Assembly: GCF_033001325.1 (NCBI RefSeq)
Contig: NZ_CP133111.1
Location: 372,001-436,000 of the forward strand
Source: Rhodopseudomonas sp. BAL398
GTDB taxonomy: Bacteria; Pseudomonadota; Alphaproteobacteria; Rhizobiales; Xanthobacteraceae
DNA length: 64,000 nt
Reading direction: 5' to 3'
Shown here: positions 24,304 to 32,156 of the stretch, piece after piece
How the letters are laid out: each line of letters starts with the position of its first letter
Position numbering within the stretch: position 1 is the first letter of the stretch
Made by a program: the position numbers and the translations under genes
The notes under the pieces: model-generated
The model's database searches: none
Told to the model about the DNA's origin: nothing
Seen by the model: only the letters and a program-made list of their open reading frames with translations

Positions 24304-25356
24304 ATGTCGACCTTCGAACGCTATCTGACGCTGTGGGTGGGGCTGTGCATCGTCGCCGGGATCGCGCTCGGCCATCTGATGCCCGGGGTGTTTCAGGCGA
24401 TCGGCGCCGCCGAGATCGCCCGGGTCAACCTGCCGGTGGCGGCGCTGATCTGGCTGATGATCGTGCCGATGCTGATCAAGATCGATTTCGCAGCACTCGG
24501 CCGCGTCAAGGAACATTGGCGCGGCATCGGCGTCACGCTGTTCATCAACTGGGCGGTGAAGCCGTTCTCGATGGCAGCGCTGGCCTGGCTGTTCATCGGC
24601 TATGTGTTCCGGCCTTATCTGCCCGCGGCGCAGGTCGACAGCTACATCGCCGGGCTGATCATCCTGGCGGCGGCGCCCTGCACCGCGATGGTGTTCGTGT
24701 GGTCGAATCTGACCAAGGGCGAGCCGCATTTCACTTTGAGCCAGGTCGCGCTCAACGACGCCATCATGGTGTTCGCCTTTGCGCCGATCGTCGGCCTGCT
24801 GCTCGGCCTGTCGTCGATCATCGTGCCGTGGGATACGCTGGTGCTGTCGGTGGCGCTCTATATCGTGGTGCCGGTGATCGTCGCCCAGCTGCTGCGGCGC
24901 TGGTTGCTGGCGAGCGGCGGCGAGACGGCGCTGGCGCGTTTGCTCGGCCGGTTGCAGCCATTGTCGCTGCTGGCGCTGCTGGCGACCCTGGTCCTGCTGT
25001 TCGGCTTCCAGGGCGAGCAGATCCTGAGCCAGCCTTTGATCATCGCGCTGCTGGCAGTGCCGATCCTGATCCAGGTCTATTTCAACGCCGGCCTTGCCTA
25101 TCTGCTGAACCGGCTGTTCGGCGAGCAGCATTGCGTCGCCGGCCCGTCGGCGCTGATCGGCGCCTCGAATTTCTTCGAGCTCGCGGTGGCGGCGGCGATC
25201 AGCCTGTTCGGCTTCCAGTCCGGCGCGGCACTCGCCACCGTCGTCGGCGTGCTGATCGAGGTGCCGGTGATGCTGACCGTGGTGTGGATCGTCAACCGCT
25301 CCAAGGGCTGGTACGAGCGCGACGCGAAAGGGCCGGTCGTCGAACAGGTGCGCTGA
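24304..25356 (+). CDS. acr3: Arsenite efflux transporter of the ACR3 family
   Basis: This 350-residue inner-membrane protein with about ten helices exports As(III) in exchange for protons. 'ILAAAPCTAMVFVWSNLTKG' carries the essential Cys of helix 4. 'GASNFFELAVAAAISLFGFQ' carries the conserved Glu of helix 9. 'YLTLWVGLCIVAGIALG' and 'IWLMIVPMLIKIDF' are also typical of ACR3. GGGAGG lies 5 bases before ATG 24304, and ATG 24301 is an adjacent alternative. It completes the arsR-arsC-arsC-acr3 resistance operon, although a palindromic repeat separates it from the reductases. Confidence 0.95.
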   Translation: MSTFERYLTLWVGLCIVAGIALGHLMPGVFQAIGAAEIARVNLPVAALIWLMIVPMLIKIDFAALGRVKEHWRGIGVTLFINWAVKPFSMAALAWLFIGYVFRPYLPAAQVDSYIAGLIILAAAPCTAMVFVWSNLTKGEPHFTLSQVALNDAIMVFAFAPIVGLLLGLSSIIVPWDTLVLSVALYIVVPVIVAQLLRRWLLASGGETALARLLGRLQPLSLLALLATLVLLFGFQGEQILSQPLIIALLAVPILIQVYFNAGLAYLLNRLFGEQHCVAGPSALIGASNFFELAVAAAISLFGFQSGAALATVVGVLIEVPVMLTVVWIVNRSKGWYERDAKGPVVEQVR

Positions 25357-25396
25357 CGCGGCGCGAATGGCGATTCGGCCTGCGCGTGCGGGAGCT

Positions 25397-25545
25397 GTCA
25401 TTCCGGGGCGCACGCAGCGTCAGCTGCGCGCGAACCCGGAATCTCGCTGAGCGCTCTGCGGTGCCGCGAGATTCCGGGTTCGCTCGGCCCATAGCACGTC
25501 GAAGACGTGCGTAACGCACTGACGGGCCTCGCGCCCCGGAATGAC
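25397..25545. repeat. Dispersed palindromic repeats, family B, pair
   Basis: GTCATTCCGGGGCGCACGCA...GCGAACCCGGAATC and the inverted GAGATTCCGGGTTCGCTCGG...GCGCCCCGGAATGAC form an inverted pair over about 149 bases between acr3 and the HAD gene on the other strand. The same elements recur at 63295-63408 and 63749-63790. Confidence 0.9.
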
Positions 25546-25586
25546 TCCCAGCACCAAGAGGCGAGATATTTTGCCTGATAGCTGCG

Positions 25587-26225
25587 CTAGGCCTTGCGCA
25601 GGGTCAGTCCCGTCGCGGCTTCGAGTTCGGCGAGCGCCTGCTCGGCGCTCAGTACCTTGATCGTGGTCATGCCCATATCGCGGGCCGGCTTCAAATTGAC
25701 GCCGAGATCGTCGAGATAGACGCAGTTTTTGGGATCGACGCCCAGCGCTTCGACCATCATCCGGTAGATCTGCGGGTCGGGCTTGCGCAAGCCGATCTTG
25801 GCCGACTCGATGACGTGGTCGAACAGCGCCATCACCTCGGCGATGTAGAGCGAACGGCCGGCGGCGCTGCCGATCGCGTTGGCGGGCAGGTTGTTGGTGA
25901 TGCAGCCGGTCTTGCAGTTGGATTTGACGATCCGCAGCGCCTCGACCATCTCCGGGCGCAATTCGCCCGACAACAGCGGCAACACGTCGCGGCCGCGGAC
26001 TTCGGCGCCGAGCGCCAGCGATTCGGCGGCGAACAGCTGGTCGAAAGTGTCGAGATCGACCTCGGCGCGCTCGAACCTCGCCCAGGCATTCTCGAAATGG
26101 TTCGCCGCATTGGTGCGGCGGATGATGTCGGCGGGCAGGCCGCGTGCGGTCTCGTAGCGGCTAAAAGCCTCGAAGGGCGAAGTCGTCAACACGCCGCCGA
26201 AATCCCAGATCACTGCCTCAAGCAT
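25587..26225 (-). CDS. HAD-superfamily hydrolase (subfamily IA)
   Basis: This 212-residue soluble protein has the HAD core: motif I 'LEAVIWDFGGVLTTSPF' (Asp8; the second Asp of D-x-D is Gly here, as in the epoxide hydrolase N-domain/haloacid-like group), an alpha-helical cap (18-90), motif II near 'KTGCITNNLP' (Thr), motif III Lys in 'IGLRKPDPQIYRMM' and motif IV 'NCVYLDDLGVNLKPARDMGM' (D-D). With the second Asp of motif I replaced, phosphatase activity is uncertain. The substrate is unknown. The small gene upstream (26283-26525) points the same way and may be co-transcribed. Confidence 0.88.
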   Translation of the reverse strand: MLEAVIWDFGGVLTTSPFEAFSRYETARGLPADIIRRTNAANHFENAWARFERAEVDLDTFDQLFAAESLALGAEVRGRDVLPLLSGELRPEMVEALRIVKSNCKTGCITNNLPANAIGSAAGRSLYIAEVMALFDHVIESAKIGLRKPDPQIYRMMVEALGVDPKNCVYLDDLGVNLKPARDMGMTTIKVLSAEQALAELEAATGLTLRKA

Positions 26226-26282
26226 GGTTTACCGCCCTGTCATTGTTGTTGCCGGGACGGCTAGCACGGCGATGGGGCGGGC

Positions 26283-26525
26283 TCAATGCCGGGTTTTGCT
26301 GCTGCGCAGGAACGGCCGCCGCGCCGATTCATGTTTCTCGTAGAGTTCGAGCCAGCGGCGGTCCTCGGGACGGCACCATTCGTCGGGAGAGATCTGCGGC
26401 AACAGCCCGGTCTTGCCGATCTCATCCTCCAGCCGGAAGAACTCCGCGGTCTCTTCCGCGGACAAGCCGATCAGGACCCGGTTTCCGAGCGGGTCGAGTG
26501 CGTAGTTGTCGTCATCATTGATCAT
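26283..26525 (-). CDS. Small conserved hypothetical protein (80 aa)
   Basis: This acidic protein begins 'MINDDDNYALDPLGNRVLIG' and continues 'LSAEETAEFFRLEDEIGKTG' and 'DEWCRPEDRRWLELYEKHES'. It is predicted helical, soluble and without a signal peptide. I recognise a short conserved alphaproteobacterial family by style only and cannot name it. It starts at the ATG at 26523-26525 and lies 57 bases upstream of the HAD gene. Confidence 0.62.
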   Translation of the reverse strand: MINDDDNYALDPLGNRVLIGLSAEETAEFFRLEDEIGKTGLLPQISPDEWCRPEDRRWLELYEKHESARRPFLRSSKTRH

Positions 26526-26968
26526 GACAGCAGTTGACCGGCTCCAATCGCGGCGTCAACGCCGAGGTGTAGTTAACCTCTGCCCTCAAGCTTACTCTTC
26601 GAGGCTTTTTGCGTCATCGGCCTATCGAACTGGTATTACTACGAGGTGATCGGTCGGTCGTGCCGCGCGACCGTCGGCGATCCTGATCGACGGTAATATT
26701 GTCCGGCGAGGTCTTGCGATCGTTGCGGCGCGACGGTGCGCGGCGAGCCGCCGACGCCGATGGCGATCCAAAAGCGCGCTTGCAGCAGCCGCGAGCGCGG
26801 GCGGTCCTCGATCCGTTTGCTGGATGCGCGCAGCCGCGTCGCCGGTTGACGCGCCGCGTACCGGAAGCGGTGCACACCGTCTGGAGAGCCAGTGGGGTGA
26901 GCATGGTTAAGGGAAGATGAATCGCTTCGATTCAATAGTCCTTAATCAACTTGGCGGATTGTGCGCGG
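26526..26968. other. Intergenic region between divergent genes
   Basis: This 443-base gap separates the small protein gene (minus) from the extensin-like gene (plus). The flanks are AT-richer (26575-26640 and 26900-26960). The Arg/Ser-rich frames in it have poor codon use and no recognisable domain. It probably holds two promoters. I see no RNA gene or repeat. Confidence 0.5.
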
Positions 26969-28183
26969 ATGACGCGTGGAGTTCGTTTGTATCTTGTCGG
27001 CTCCCTGGTCCTCGTATCGTTAGCGGGTTGTGGTCGCGGTATGTTTCAAACCGCCGAGCGCGAACCGTGGCGGGCAGAGGCAGAGGTCGCATGTCTGAAA
27101 TCCGGCGCGGTCAAGGAGACTGCCGAGCTGGTTCGGATCGATCCGATTTCGGGTCCCGGCGTCTGCGGCGCCGAGTTTCCGCTCAAGGTCGCGGCGCTCG
27201 GCGAGAGCAATGCCAGTTACGGCTTTGCCGATGAATTGCGGCCGCCGGCCGCGATCGGTCGCAACCAGCCGCGTTGGCCCGGCGCGCAGCCGCCGCTGGC
27301 GCGGCCGGTGTCATCCTATCCCCAGACCCAGTACCCTGAGCCTGTCGCCGGCGCCGGCTCTGGTCCGGTGTCGCTGAATGCGCCGGGCGTCGTCGACAAT
27401 CGCGAAGAGATCGCCTTGCCGGCAGAGGGCCCGGGATCGCTGCCGCGCTCACCTTATGAGTCGGCTTCGCCCTATCCGGCGGACCGCAATGATCAGCCGG
27501 CGCGGCAGGCGAGCCCGATGCAATACCCGATGCCGAATGACGGGCGTGCCATGGCCGATCCGGTGCCGCGATTGGGCCCCGCGCAGGGCAATGTCACCAG
27601 CGCGGTCGGGCCGGTGGCGCTCAAGCCGGTGGCGACGCTGGCCTGTCCGATCGTCTCGGCGCTGGATCGCTGGCTGGCCGAGGGCGTGCAGCCGGCGGCG
27701 ATGCGCTGGTTCGGTGTGCGCGTGGTCGAGATCAAGCAGATTTCGGCCTATTCGTGTCGCGGCATGAACGGCAATTCGCGCGCGCATATTTCCGAACACG
27801 CCTTCGGCAACGCGCTCGATGTCGCCGGCTTCACGCTGGCCGATGGCCGGCACATCAGCGTCAAGAAAGGCTGGAAGGGGCTGCCGGAAGAGCAGGGCTT
27901 CCTGCGCGATGTCCAGGGAACGGCGTGCCAAGTGTTCAACACCGTGCTGGCGCCGGGCTCGAATGTCTATCACTACGATCACATTCACGTCGACCTGATG
28001 CGCCGCAAGCGTCGCCGGGTGATCTGCCAGCCGGCGGCGGTCTCCGGCGAGGAGGTCGCGGCGCGAGCCCAGCACAATAATCCCTATGCGGGTGGGTTTT
28101 CCGGCGTCACCGGGGCGCTTGGCGCGCGAAAAGCGTTGTCGTATCAAGCGGTCCCGGGCGAGGACGGTTCCGACGACGAATAG
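26969..28183 (+). CDS. Extensin-like family lipoprotein
   Basis: This 404-residue protein has signal 'MTRGVRLYLVGSLVLVSLAG' and Cys21 in L-A-G-C as the lipidation site. A Pro-rich disordered middle (about 90-210) leads to a C-terminal extensin-like domain: 'LACPIVSALDRWLAEGVQPA', 'VEIKQISAYSCRGMNGNSRA', 'ISEHAFGNALDVAGFTLADG' and 'YHYDHIHVDLMRR'. The S-E-H-x-x-G-N-A-x-D and D-H-I-H-x-D elements resemble the zinc site of D-Ala-D-Ala carboxypeptidase/endopeptidase-like (M15) folds, so peptidoglycan binding or cleavage is plausible but unproven. The start is ATG 26969, six codons after an in-frame TTG. Its 3' end overlaps the convergent TetR gene by 40 bases. Confidence 0.85.
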   Translation: MTRGVRLYLVGSLVLVSLAGCGRGMFQTAEREPWRAEAEVACLKSGAVKETAELVRIDPISGPGVCGAEFPLKVAALGESNASYGFADELRPPAAIGRNQPRWPGAQPPLARPVSSYPQTQYPEPVAGAGSGPVSLNAPGVVDNREEIALPAEGPGSLPRSPYESASPYPADRNDQPARQASPMQYPMPNDGRAMADPVPRLGPAQGNVTSAVGPVALKPVATLACPIVSALDRWLAEGVQPAAMRWFGVRVVEIKQISAYSCRGMNGNSRAHISEHAFGNALDVAGFTLADGRHISVKKGWKGLPEEQGFLRDVQGTACQVFNTVLAPGSNVYHYDHIHVDLMRRKRRRVICQPAAVSGEEVAARAQHNNPYAGGFSGVTGALGARKALSYQAVPGEDGSDDE

Positions 28184-28827
28184 GCCGGCTTGCCCGACGC
28201 CCGATAGGTCGCCATGAACATCCGCGTGGCGCTGTCGACGACCTCGGCGATGCGGTCGGGGGAGGGGACGTCCGCCACCTGAAATATGTAGGGCAGAAAC
28301 AGCGTGGCCTGGCATAATTTGGTAAATTGCGACGCGGCGAGGTAGCAATTGTCGATGGCGAGCGTGCCGGCCTGCACTTGCTGCTCGAGATAGCGCGTGA
28401 ATCGGCCGAGCGAATTGGCGATCACCCGTTCGTAATAGCGCTGGCCAACCTCTGGCATCCGCTCGGCGATTGCCATCACCGTGCGGATCGCCGATGCGTG
28501 ACGAGGGTCGCACAACAGCTTGGTATAGGCGGCGCCAAACACCTTGAGCGAGGTCTCGACGTCTCGGTCAGGCGGGAAGTCGAAGGTCAGCATGCCTTGC
28601 TCGGCGCTCTCCTGCTCGATGATCTCGCAGAACAGCGAATTCTTGTCCGTGAAATAGACGTACAGCGTGCCCTTCGACACGCCGGCCGCACGGGCGATCT
28701 CGCCCATGCTGGCGCCGTCGAAGCCGAGATCCATGAACACCGCGCGGGCGCCGCGCAGAATCTGACGGCGCTTGGCGTTGTCGTCGTCGTGATCGGGCAA
28801 AGCCGTCGTGGGCGAAATCGAAACCAT
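28144..28827 (-). CDS. TetR-family repressor of the adjacent efflux pump
   Basis: This 227-residue dimeric repressor has its N-terminal helix-turn-helix at 'QILRGARAVFMDLGFDGASM', 'GEIARAAGVSKGTLYVYFTD' and 'KNSLFCEIIEQES'. The C-terminal helical ligand domain contains 'AIRTVMAIAERMPEVGQRYY', as in the AcrR/YhgD-like group. It is divergent from the HlyD-EmrB pair. A perfect 21-bp palindrome lies between them, so it very likely represses the pump and is released by a pump substrate. The C-terminus overlaps the end of the convergent extensin-like gene. Confidence 0.92.
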   Translation of the reverse strand: MVSISPTTALPDHDDDNAKRRQILRGARAVFMDLGFDGASMGEIARAAGVSKGTLYVYFTDKNSLFCEIIEQESAEQGMLTFDFPPDRDVETSLKVFGAAYTKLLCDPRHASAIRTVMAIAERMPEVGQRYYERVIANSLGRFTRYLEQQVQAGTLAIDNCYLAASQFTKLCQATLFLPYIFQVADVPSPDRIAEVVDSATRMFMATYRASGKPAYSSSEPSSPGTA

Positions 28828-28912
28828 CGGTTCAGCCTGTCCTCAATAAAGACTCGCGTGAATACGCCCCGAAAGGGGCGGTTCGGTATGATCGTCGCAG
28901 GACAGAACTATC

Positions 28913-28933
28913 TTGACCGAACCGTTCGGTCAA
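28913..28933 (+). promoter_or_regulatory. TetR operator, perfect palindrome
   Basis: TTGACCGAAC (28913-28922) and GTTCGGTCAA (28924-28933) are perfect inverted arms about a central C. It lies 86 bases from the repressor start and 76 from the EmrA-type start. The core TGACCGAAC/GTTCGGTCA matches operators used by many efflux-linked TetR proteins. A half-site GGTTCGGT lies just upstream near 28880. Confidence 0.82.
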
Positions 28934-29008
28934 TGGTACTTATAGGCCTTGGGGGCGGTCGCATGCGTAGGGCGGCGATGGCTTGCCATGGATCAATCAG
29001 GAGGCCCT

Positions 29009-30253
29009 ATGGCCGGACGCGATCAAACCGCCCGCATCCGTCGTCCCGAGCCGGATGTGGACGGGAACGTGGTGGCCGAGGCCGATTCCCTGGCGCATGC
29101 CGAATTGCTGCGTGAGCAGCCGCACGACGAACCTGCCGCGCCGCGCGGGCCGGTTGCTCCGGCCGCCGAGCCGGCCGCGCCTGCGGCAGATGAGATTACG
29201 GCGCCGACCGCGGCCGCGCCAAAATCCGGCAGGCGCAAATGGATCCTGATCGGGCTCGGCATCGTGGCCGCGCTCGCGGTCGTCGCCTACGGCGTCGACT
29301 ACATGCTGGTCGGCCGTTTCCTGATCGGCACCGATGACGCCTATGTCCGCGCCAACAACACCACGCTCGGCGCAAGGGTGTCCGGCCATATCGAGGCGAT
29401 CGGCGTCGGCGACAATGTCGAGGTCCATGCCGGAGACGTCGTGTTCCGGATCGACGATGGCGATTACCGCATTGCGGTCAATTCCGCCCGCGCCAGGATC
29501 GCCACCCAGCAGGCGACGATCGAGCGGATCGGTCGCCAGGTCACTGCGCAGCAAAGCGCGGTGGAGCAGGCCAAGGCGCAACTGACCTCGGCCGATGCCG
29601 CGGCCAAACGCGCCGGGCTCGATTTCGATCGTCAGCAATCGCTGAGCACCAAGGGCTTCGCCTCGCGCGCCACCTTCGAATTGTCGCAGGCGACCCGGGA
29701 TCAGAGCGCCGCTGCCGTGGTGGCAGCGCAGGCGGCGTTCGCCGCGGCGCGCGACAATGTCGAGGTCACCAAGGCGCAGCAGGGCGAAGCCCGCGCGCAA
29801 TTGCTCGAGCTGCAAAGCGCGCTGGCCAAGGCCGAGCGCGACCTGGATTTCACCACTGTCCGCGCGCCGGTCGACGGCGTGTTCTCCAATCGGCTGGTCA
29901 ATATCGGCGACTTTATCCAGGCCGGCCAAAGGCTCGGCAATGTGGTACCGCTCGATGACGTCTATATCGACGCCAATTTCAAGGAGACCCAGCTGCGCCG
30001 CCTGAAGCCCGGCCAGAAAGTTGACATCTCGGTCGACGCCTTCTCCAGCCGCGCCATCGAGGGCACCGTGGAAAGCCTGTCGCCGGCATCCGGCTCGGTG
30101 TTCACGCTGCTGCCGCCCGACAACGCCACCGGCAATTTCACCAAGATCGTGCAGCGGGTGCCGGTTCGGATCAGCGTCCCGGCCGCGGTCGCCCGGGAAA
30201 ACATGCTGCGGGCGGGCATGTCGGTCTACGTCCGCGTCCACACCAAGCCCTGA
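29009..30253 (+). CDS. HlyD/EmrA-family membrane fusion protein
   Basis: This 414-residue periplasmic adaptor has a cytosolic N-terminus rich in Pro/Ala (1-70), a membrane helix at about 75-96 ('KWILIGLGIVAALAVVAYGV') and a biotinyl-lipoyl half domain 'IGTDDAYVRANNTTLGARVS', 'IGVGDNVEVHAGDVVFRIDD'. An alpha-hairpin coiled coil (about 140-260) and 'LDFTTVRAPVDGVFSNRLVN' with a beta-barrel 'VYIDANFKETQLRRLKPGQK' follow. It links the inner-membrane pump to an outer-membrane channel. The start at 29009 has AGGAGG 4 bases before it. Its stop codon overlaps the start of the emrB-type gene (TGATG). Confidence 0.93.
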   Translation: MAGRDQTARIRRPEPDVDGNVVAEADSLAHAELLREQPHDEPAAPRGPVAPAAEPAAPAADEITAPTAAAPKSGRRKWILIGLGIVAALAVVAYGVDYMLVGRFLIGTDDAYVRANNTTLGARVSGHIEAIGVGDNVEVHAGDVVFRIDDGDYRIAVNSARARIATQQATIERIGRQVTAQQSAVEQAKAQLTSADAAAKRAGLDFDRQQSLSTKGFASRATFELSQATRDQSAAAVVAAQAAFAAARDNVEVTKAQQGEARAQLLELQSALAKAERDLDFTTVRAPVDGVFSNRLVNIGDFIQAGQRLGNVVPLDDVYIDANFKETQLRRLKPGQKVDISVDAFSSRAIEGTVESLSPASGSVFTLLPPDNATGNFTKIVQRVPVRISVPAAVARENMLRAGMSVYVRVHTKP

Positions 30254-31860
30254 TGGCGACCGCGACCCCCACGACGCCAGGGCGGCACGCGCCGATTCCC
30301 GGTGCGCCGGTGATGGCGGTGCCGTCCGAGCACGTCGCGCCGCGGCGGCTGGTCGCGTTCCTGATCATGGTGTTCGGGATGTTCATGTCGATCCTGGACA
30401 TCCAGATCGTCTCGGCATCGCTGGCGGAAATCCAGGCCGGGCTGTCGGCCAGCGCCAGCGAAGTGTCCTGGGTGCAGACCGCCTATCTGATCGCCGAAGT
30501 GATCGCGATCCCGCTGTCCGGATTCCTGTCGCGCGCGCTCGGCACCAGGATGCTGTTCGCGATCTCGGCCTCGGGCTTCACCTTCGCCAGCCTGATGTGC
30601 GGCTTCACCTCGTCGATCGAGCAGATGATCCTGTGGCGGGCGATCCAGGGATTTTTGGGCGCCGGCATGATCCCGACGGTGTTCGCCTCGGCCTATACGG
30701 TGTTTCCGCGCAGCAAATTCCACATCGTCGGCCCGATCATCGGCCTCGTCGCCACGCTGGCGCCGACCGTCGGCCCCACCGTCGGCGGCTACATCACCGA
30801 TTTGATGTCGTGGCACTGGCTGTTCTTCATCAATGTGATCCCCGGCATCGCCATCACCGTCGGCGTGCTGGCGCTGGTCGATTTCGACGAACCGCATCTC
30901 GAACTGCTGAATCATTTCGATTGGTGGGGGCTGGGCTTCATGGGCGGCTTCCTCGGCTCGCTGGAATATGTGCTCGAGGAAGGCCCGCGTAACGACTGGT
31001 TCCACGACGAATATATCGCCGTGTTCGCTGTGGTCTGCGTGGTCTCGGCGGTGCTGTTCTTCTGGCGGGTGCTGACCGCGCGCGAGCCGATCGTCGATAT
31101 CCGCGCCTTCACCAACCGCAATTTCGCGCTCGGCTGCATGTTTTCATTCTGCGTCGGCATCGGCCTGTACGGCCTGACCTATCTGTATCCGCGCTACCTC
31201 GCCGAAGTGCGCGGCTATAGCGCGTTGATGATCGGCGAGACCATGTTCATCTCCGGCATCGCGATGTTCTGCTCGGCGCCGGTCGTCGGCAGGCTGATGG
31301 CGAAGTTCGACATGCGCATCTTGATCGCCGTCGGCCTGGTGCTGTTCGCGATCGGCACCTGGCAGATGACCTGGATGACCAAGGACTACGACTTCTACGA
31401 ATTGCTGTGGCCGCAGATCTTCCGCGGCGTCGGCATGATGATGGCGATGGTCCCGGTCAACAACATCGCGCTCGGCACGCTGCCGCCGCAGCGGGTCAAG
31501 AACGCCTCCGGCCTGTTCAATCTGACCCGCAATCTGGGTGGCGCGGTCGGCCTCGCCCTGATCAACACCGCGCTCGACGACCGCACCGATTTTCACATCT
31601 CGCGGCTGCACGACAAGGTGACCTGGGGCAACGCCAAGGCGGTGGAGCTGCTGAACCTGTTCACCCAGAAATTCCAGGGCATGGGCGATGCCTCGCGAAT
31701 GGCGATGAAGCAGCTCAACCAGATCGTGCACCGCCAGGCGGTGGTGATGAGCTTCGCCGATTCATTCTTCCTGCTGACCTTCTTCTATCTCGGCCTCGCC
31801 ACCCTGGTGCTGCTGCTGGCCAAGCCGGCCAACCCGATGGCGGCGGCCGAGGGGCATTGA
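30253..31860 (+). CDS. DHA2-family drug efflux transporter (EmrB-type)
   Basis: This 535-residue, 14-helix major facilitator is driven by the proton gradient. Motif D1 'MFMSILDIQIVSASLAEIQA' carries the Asp in helix 1, 'SWVQTAYLIAEVIAIPLSGF' is helix 2, and motif A-like 'LSRALGTRMLF' follows. Helix 5 has the antiporter motif C region 'GLVATLAPTVGPTVGGYITD' (G-P-x-x-G-G). 'RAIQGFLGAGMIPTVFASAY' is typical of EmrB. Coupled by overlap to the adaptor upstream, it forms a two-component pump that needs an outer-membrane channel encoded elsewhere. Likely substrates are hydrophobic toxicants, but none can be inferred. Confidence 0.94.
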   Translation: MATATPTTPGRHAPIPGAPVMAVPSEHVAPRRLVAFLIMVFGMFMSILDIQIVSASLAEIQAGLSASASEVSWVQTAYLIAEVIAIPLSGFLSRALGTRMLFAISASGFTFASLMCGFTSSIEQMILWRAIQGFLGAGMIPTVFASAYTVFPRSKFHIVGPIIGLVATLAPTVGPTVGGYITDLMSWHWLFFINVIPGIAITVGVLALVDFDEPHLELLNHFDWWGLGFMGGFLGSLEYVLEEGPRNDWFHDEYIAVFAVVCVVSAVLFFWRVLTAREPIVDIRAFTNRNFALGCMFSFCVGIGLYGLTYLYPRYLAEVRGYSALMIGETMFISGIAMFCSAPVVGRLMAKFDMRILIAVGLVLFAIGTWQMTWMTKDYDFYELLWPQIFRGVGMMMAMVPVNNIALGTLPPQRVKNASGLFNLTRNLGGAVGLALINTALDDRTDFHISRLHDKVTWGNAKAVELLNLFTQKFQGMGDASRMAMKQLNQIVHRQAVVMSFADSFFLLTFFYLGLATLVLLLAKPANPMAAAEGH

Positions 31861-31935
31861 CGCGCGCGCGATCTTGCTAACGCGCCGCAAGCCGGATAAG
31901 ATGGCGTCTTGTCACTCGAACCGGGGGAGATTTGC

Positions 31936-32007
31936 ATGATCAAAATGCGTTCGCAGATCGCGCCTCCGCGTCCGATGTCGCGCCCGGATGCCCGCGCCGC
32001 CTGCTGA
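31936..32007 (+). CDS. Possible 23-residue peptide with strong ribosome site
   Basis: GGGGGAG lies 7 bases before ATG 31936. The frame reads 'MIKMRSQIAPPRPMSRPDAR' then Ala-Ala-Cys and TGA. It stands alone between the efflux pump and the ABC exporter. It could be a leader peptide, a small basic protein or a remnant. Only the unusually good Shine-Dalgarno supports it. Confidence 0.35.
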   Translation: MIKMRSQIAPPRPMSRPDARAAC

Positions 32008-32156
32008 GGGCGATGTCCGCCAGCATTGATCGGGCTTAGGTCCCGGTCGCTCCGACCACAAAAGCCGTTTTCGTGTTTTCAAAGACGTTTGCGTGCGCCC
32101 TGACGCCGCTCGTCAACCTTGGAGCTGCCCTGCGTGAGCGCGGGCGGGATAATGTC

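Noticed and set aside
23941-25413. Minus-strand frame of 490 codons opposite acr3
   Set aside because: His/Gln/Asp/Arg-rich antisense translation of a membrane protein gene. ACR3 motifs are clear on the plus strand.
26639-26935. 98-codon minus-strand frame in the gap before the extensin-like gene
   Set aside because: Ser/Arg-rich, unsupported by codon bias, ribosome site or domain.
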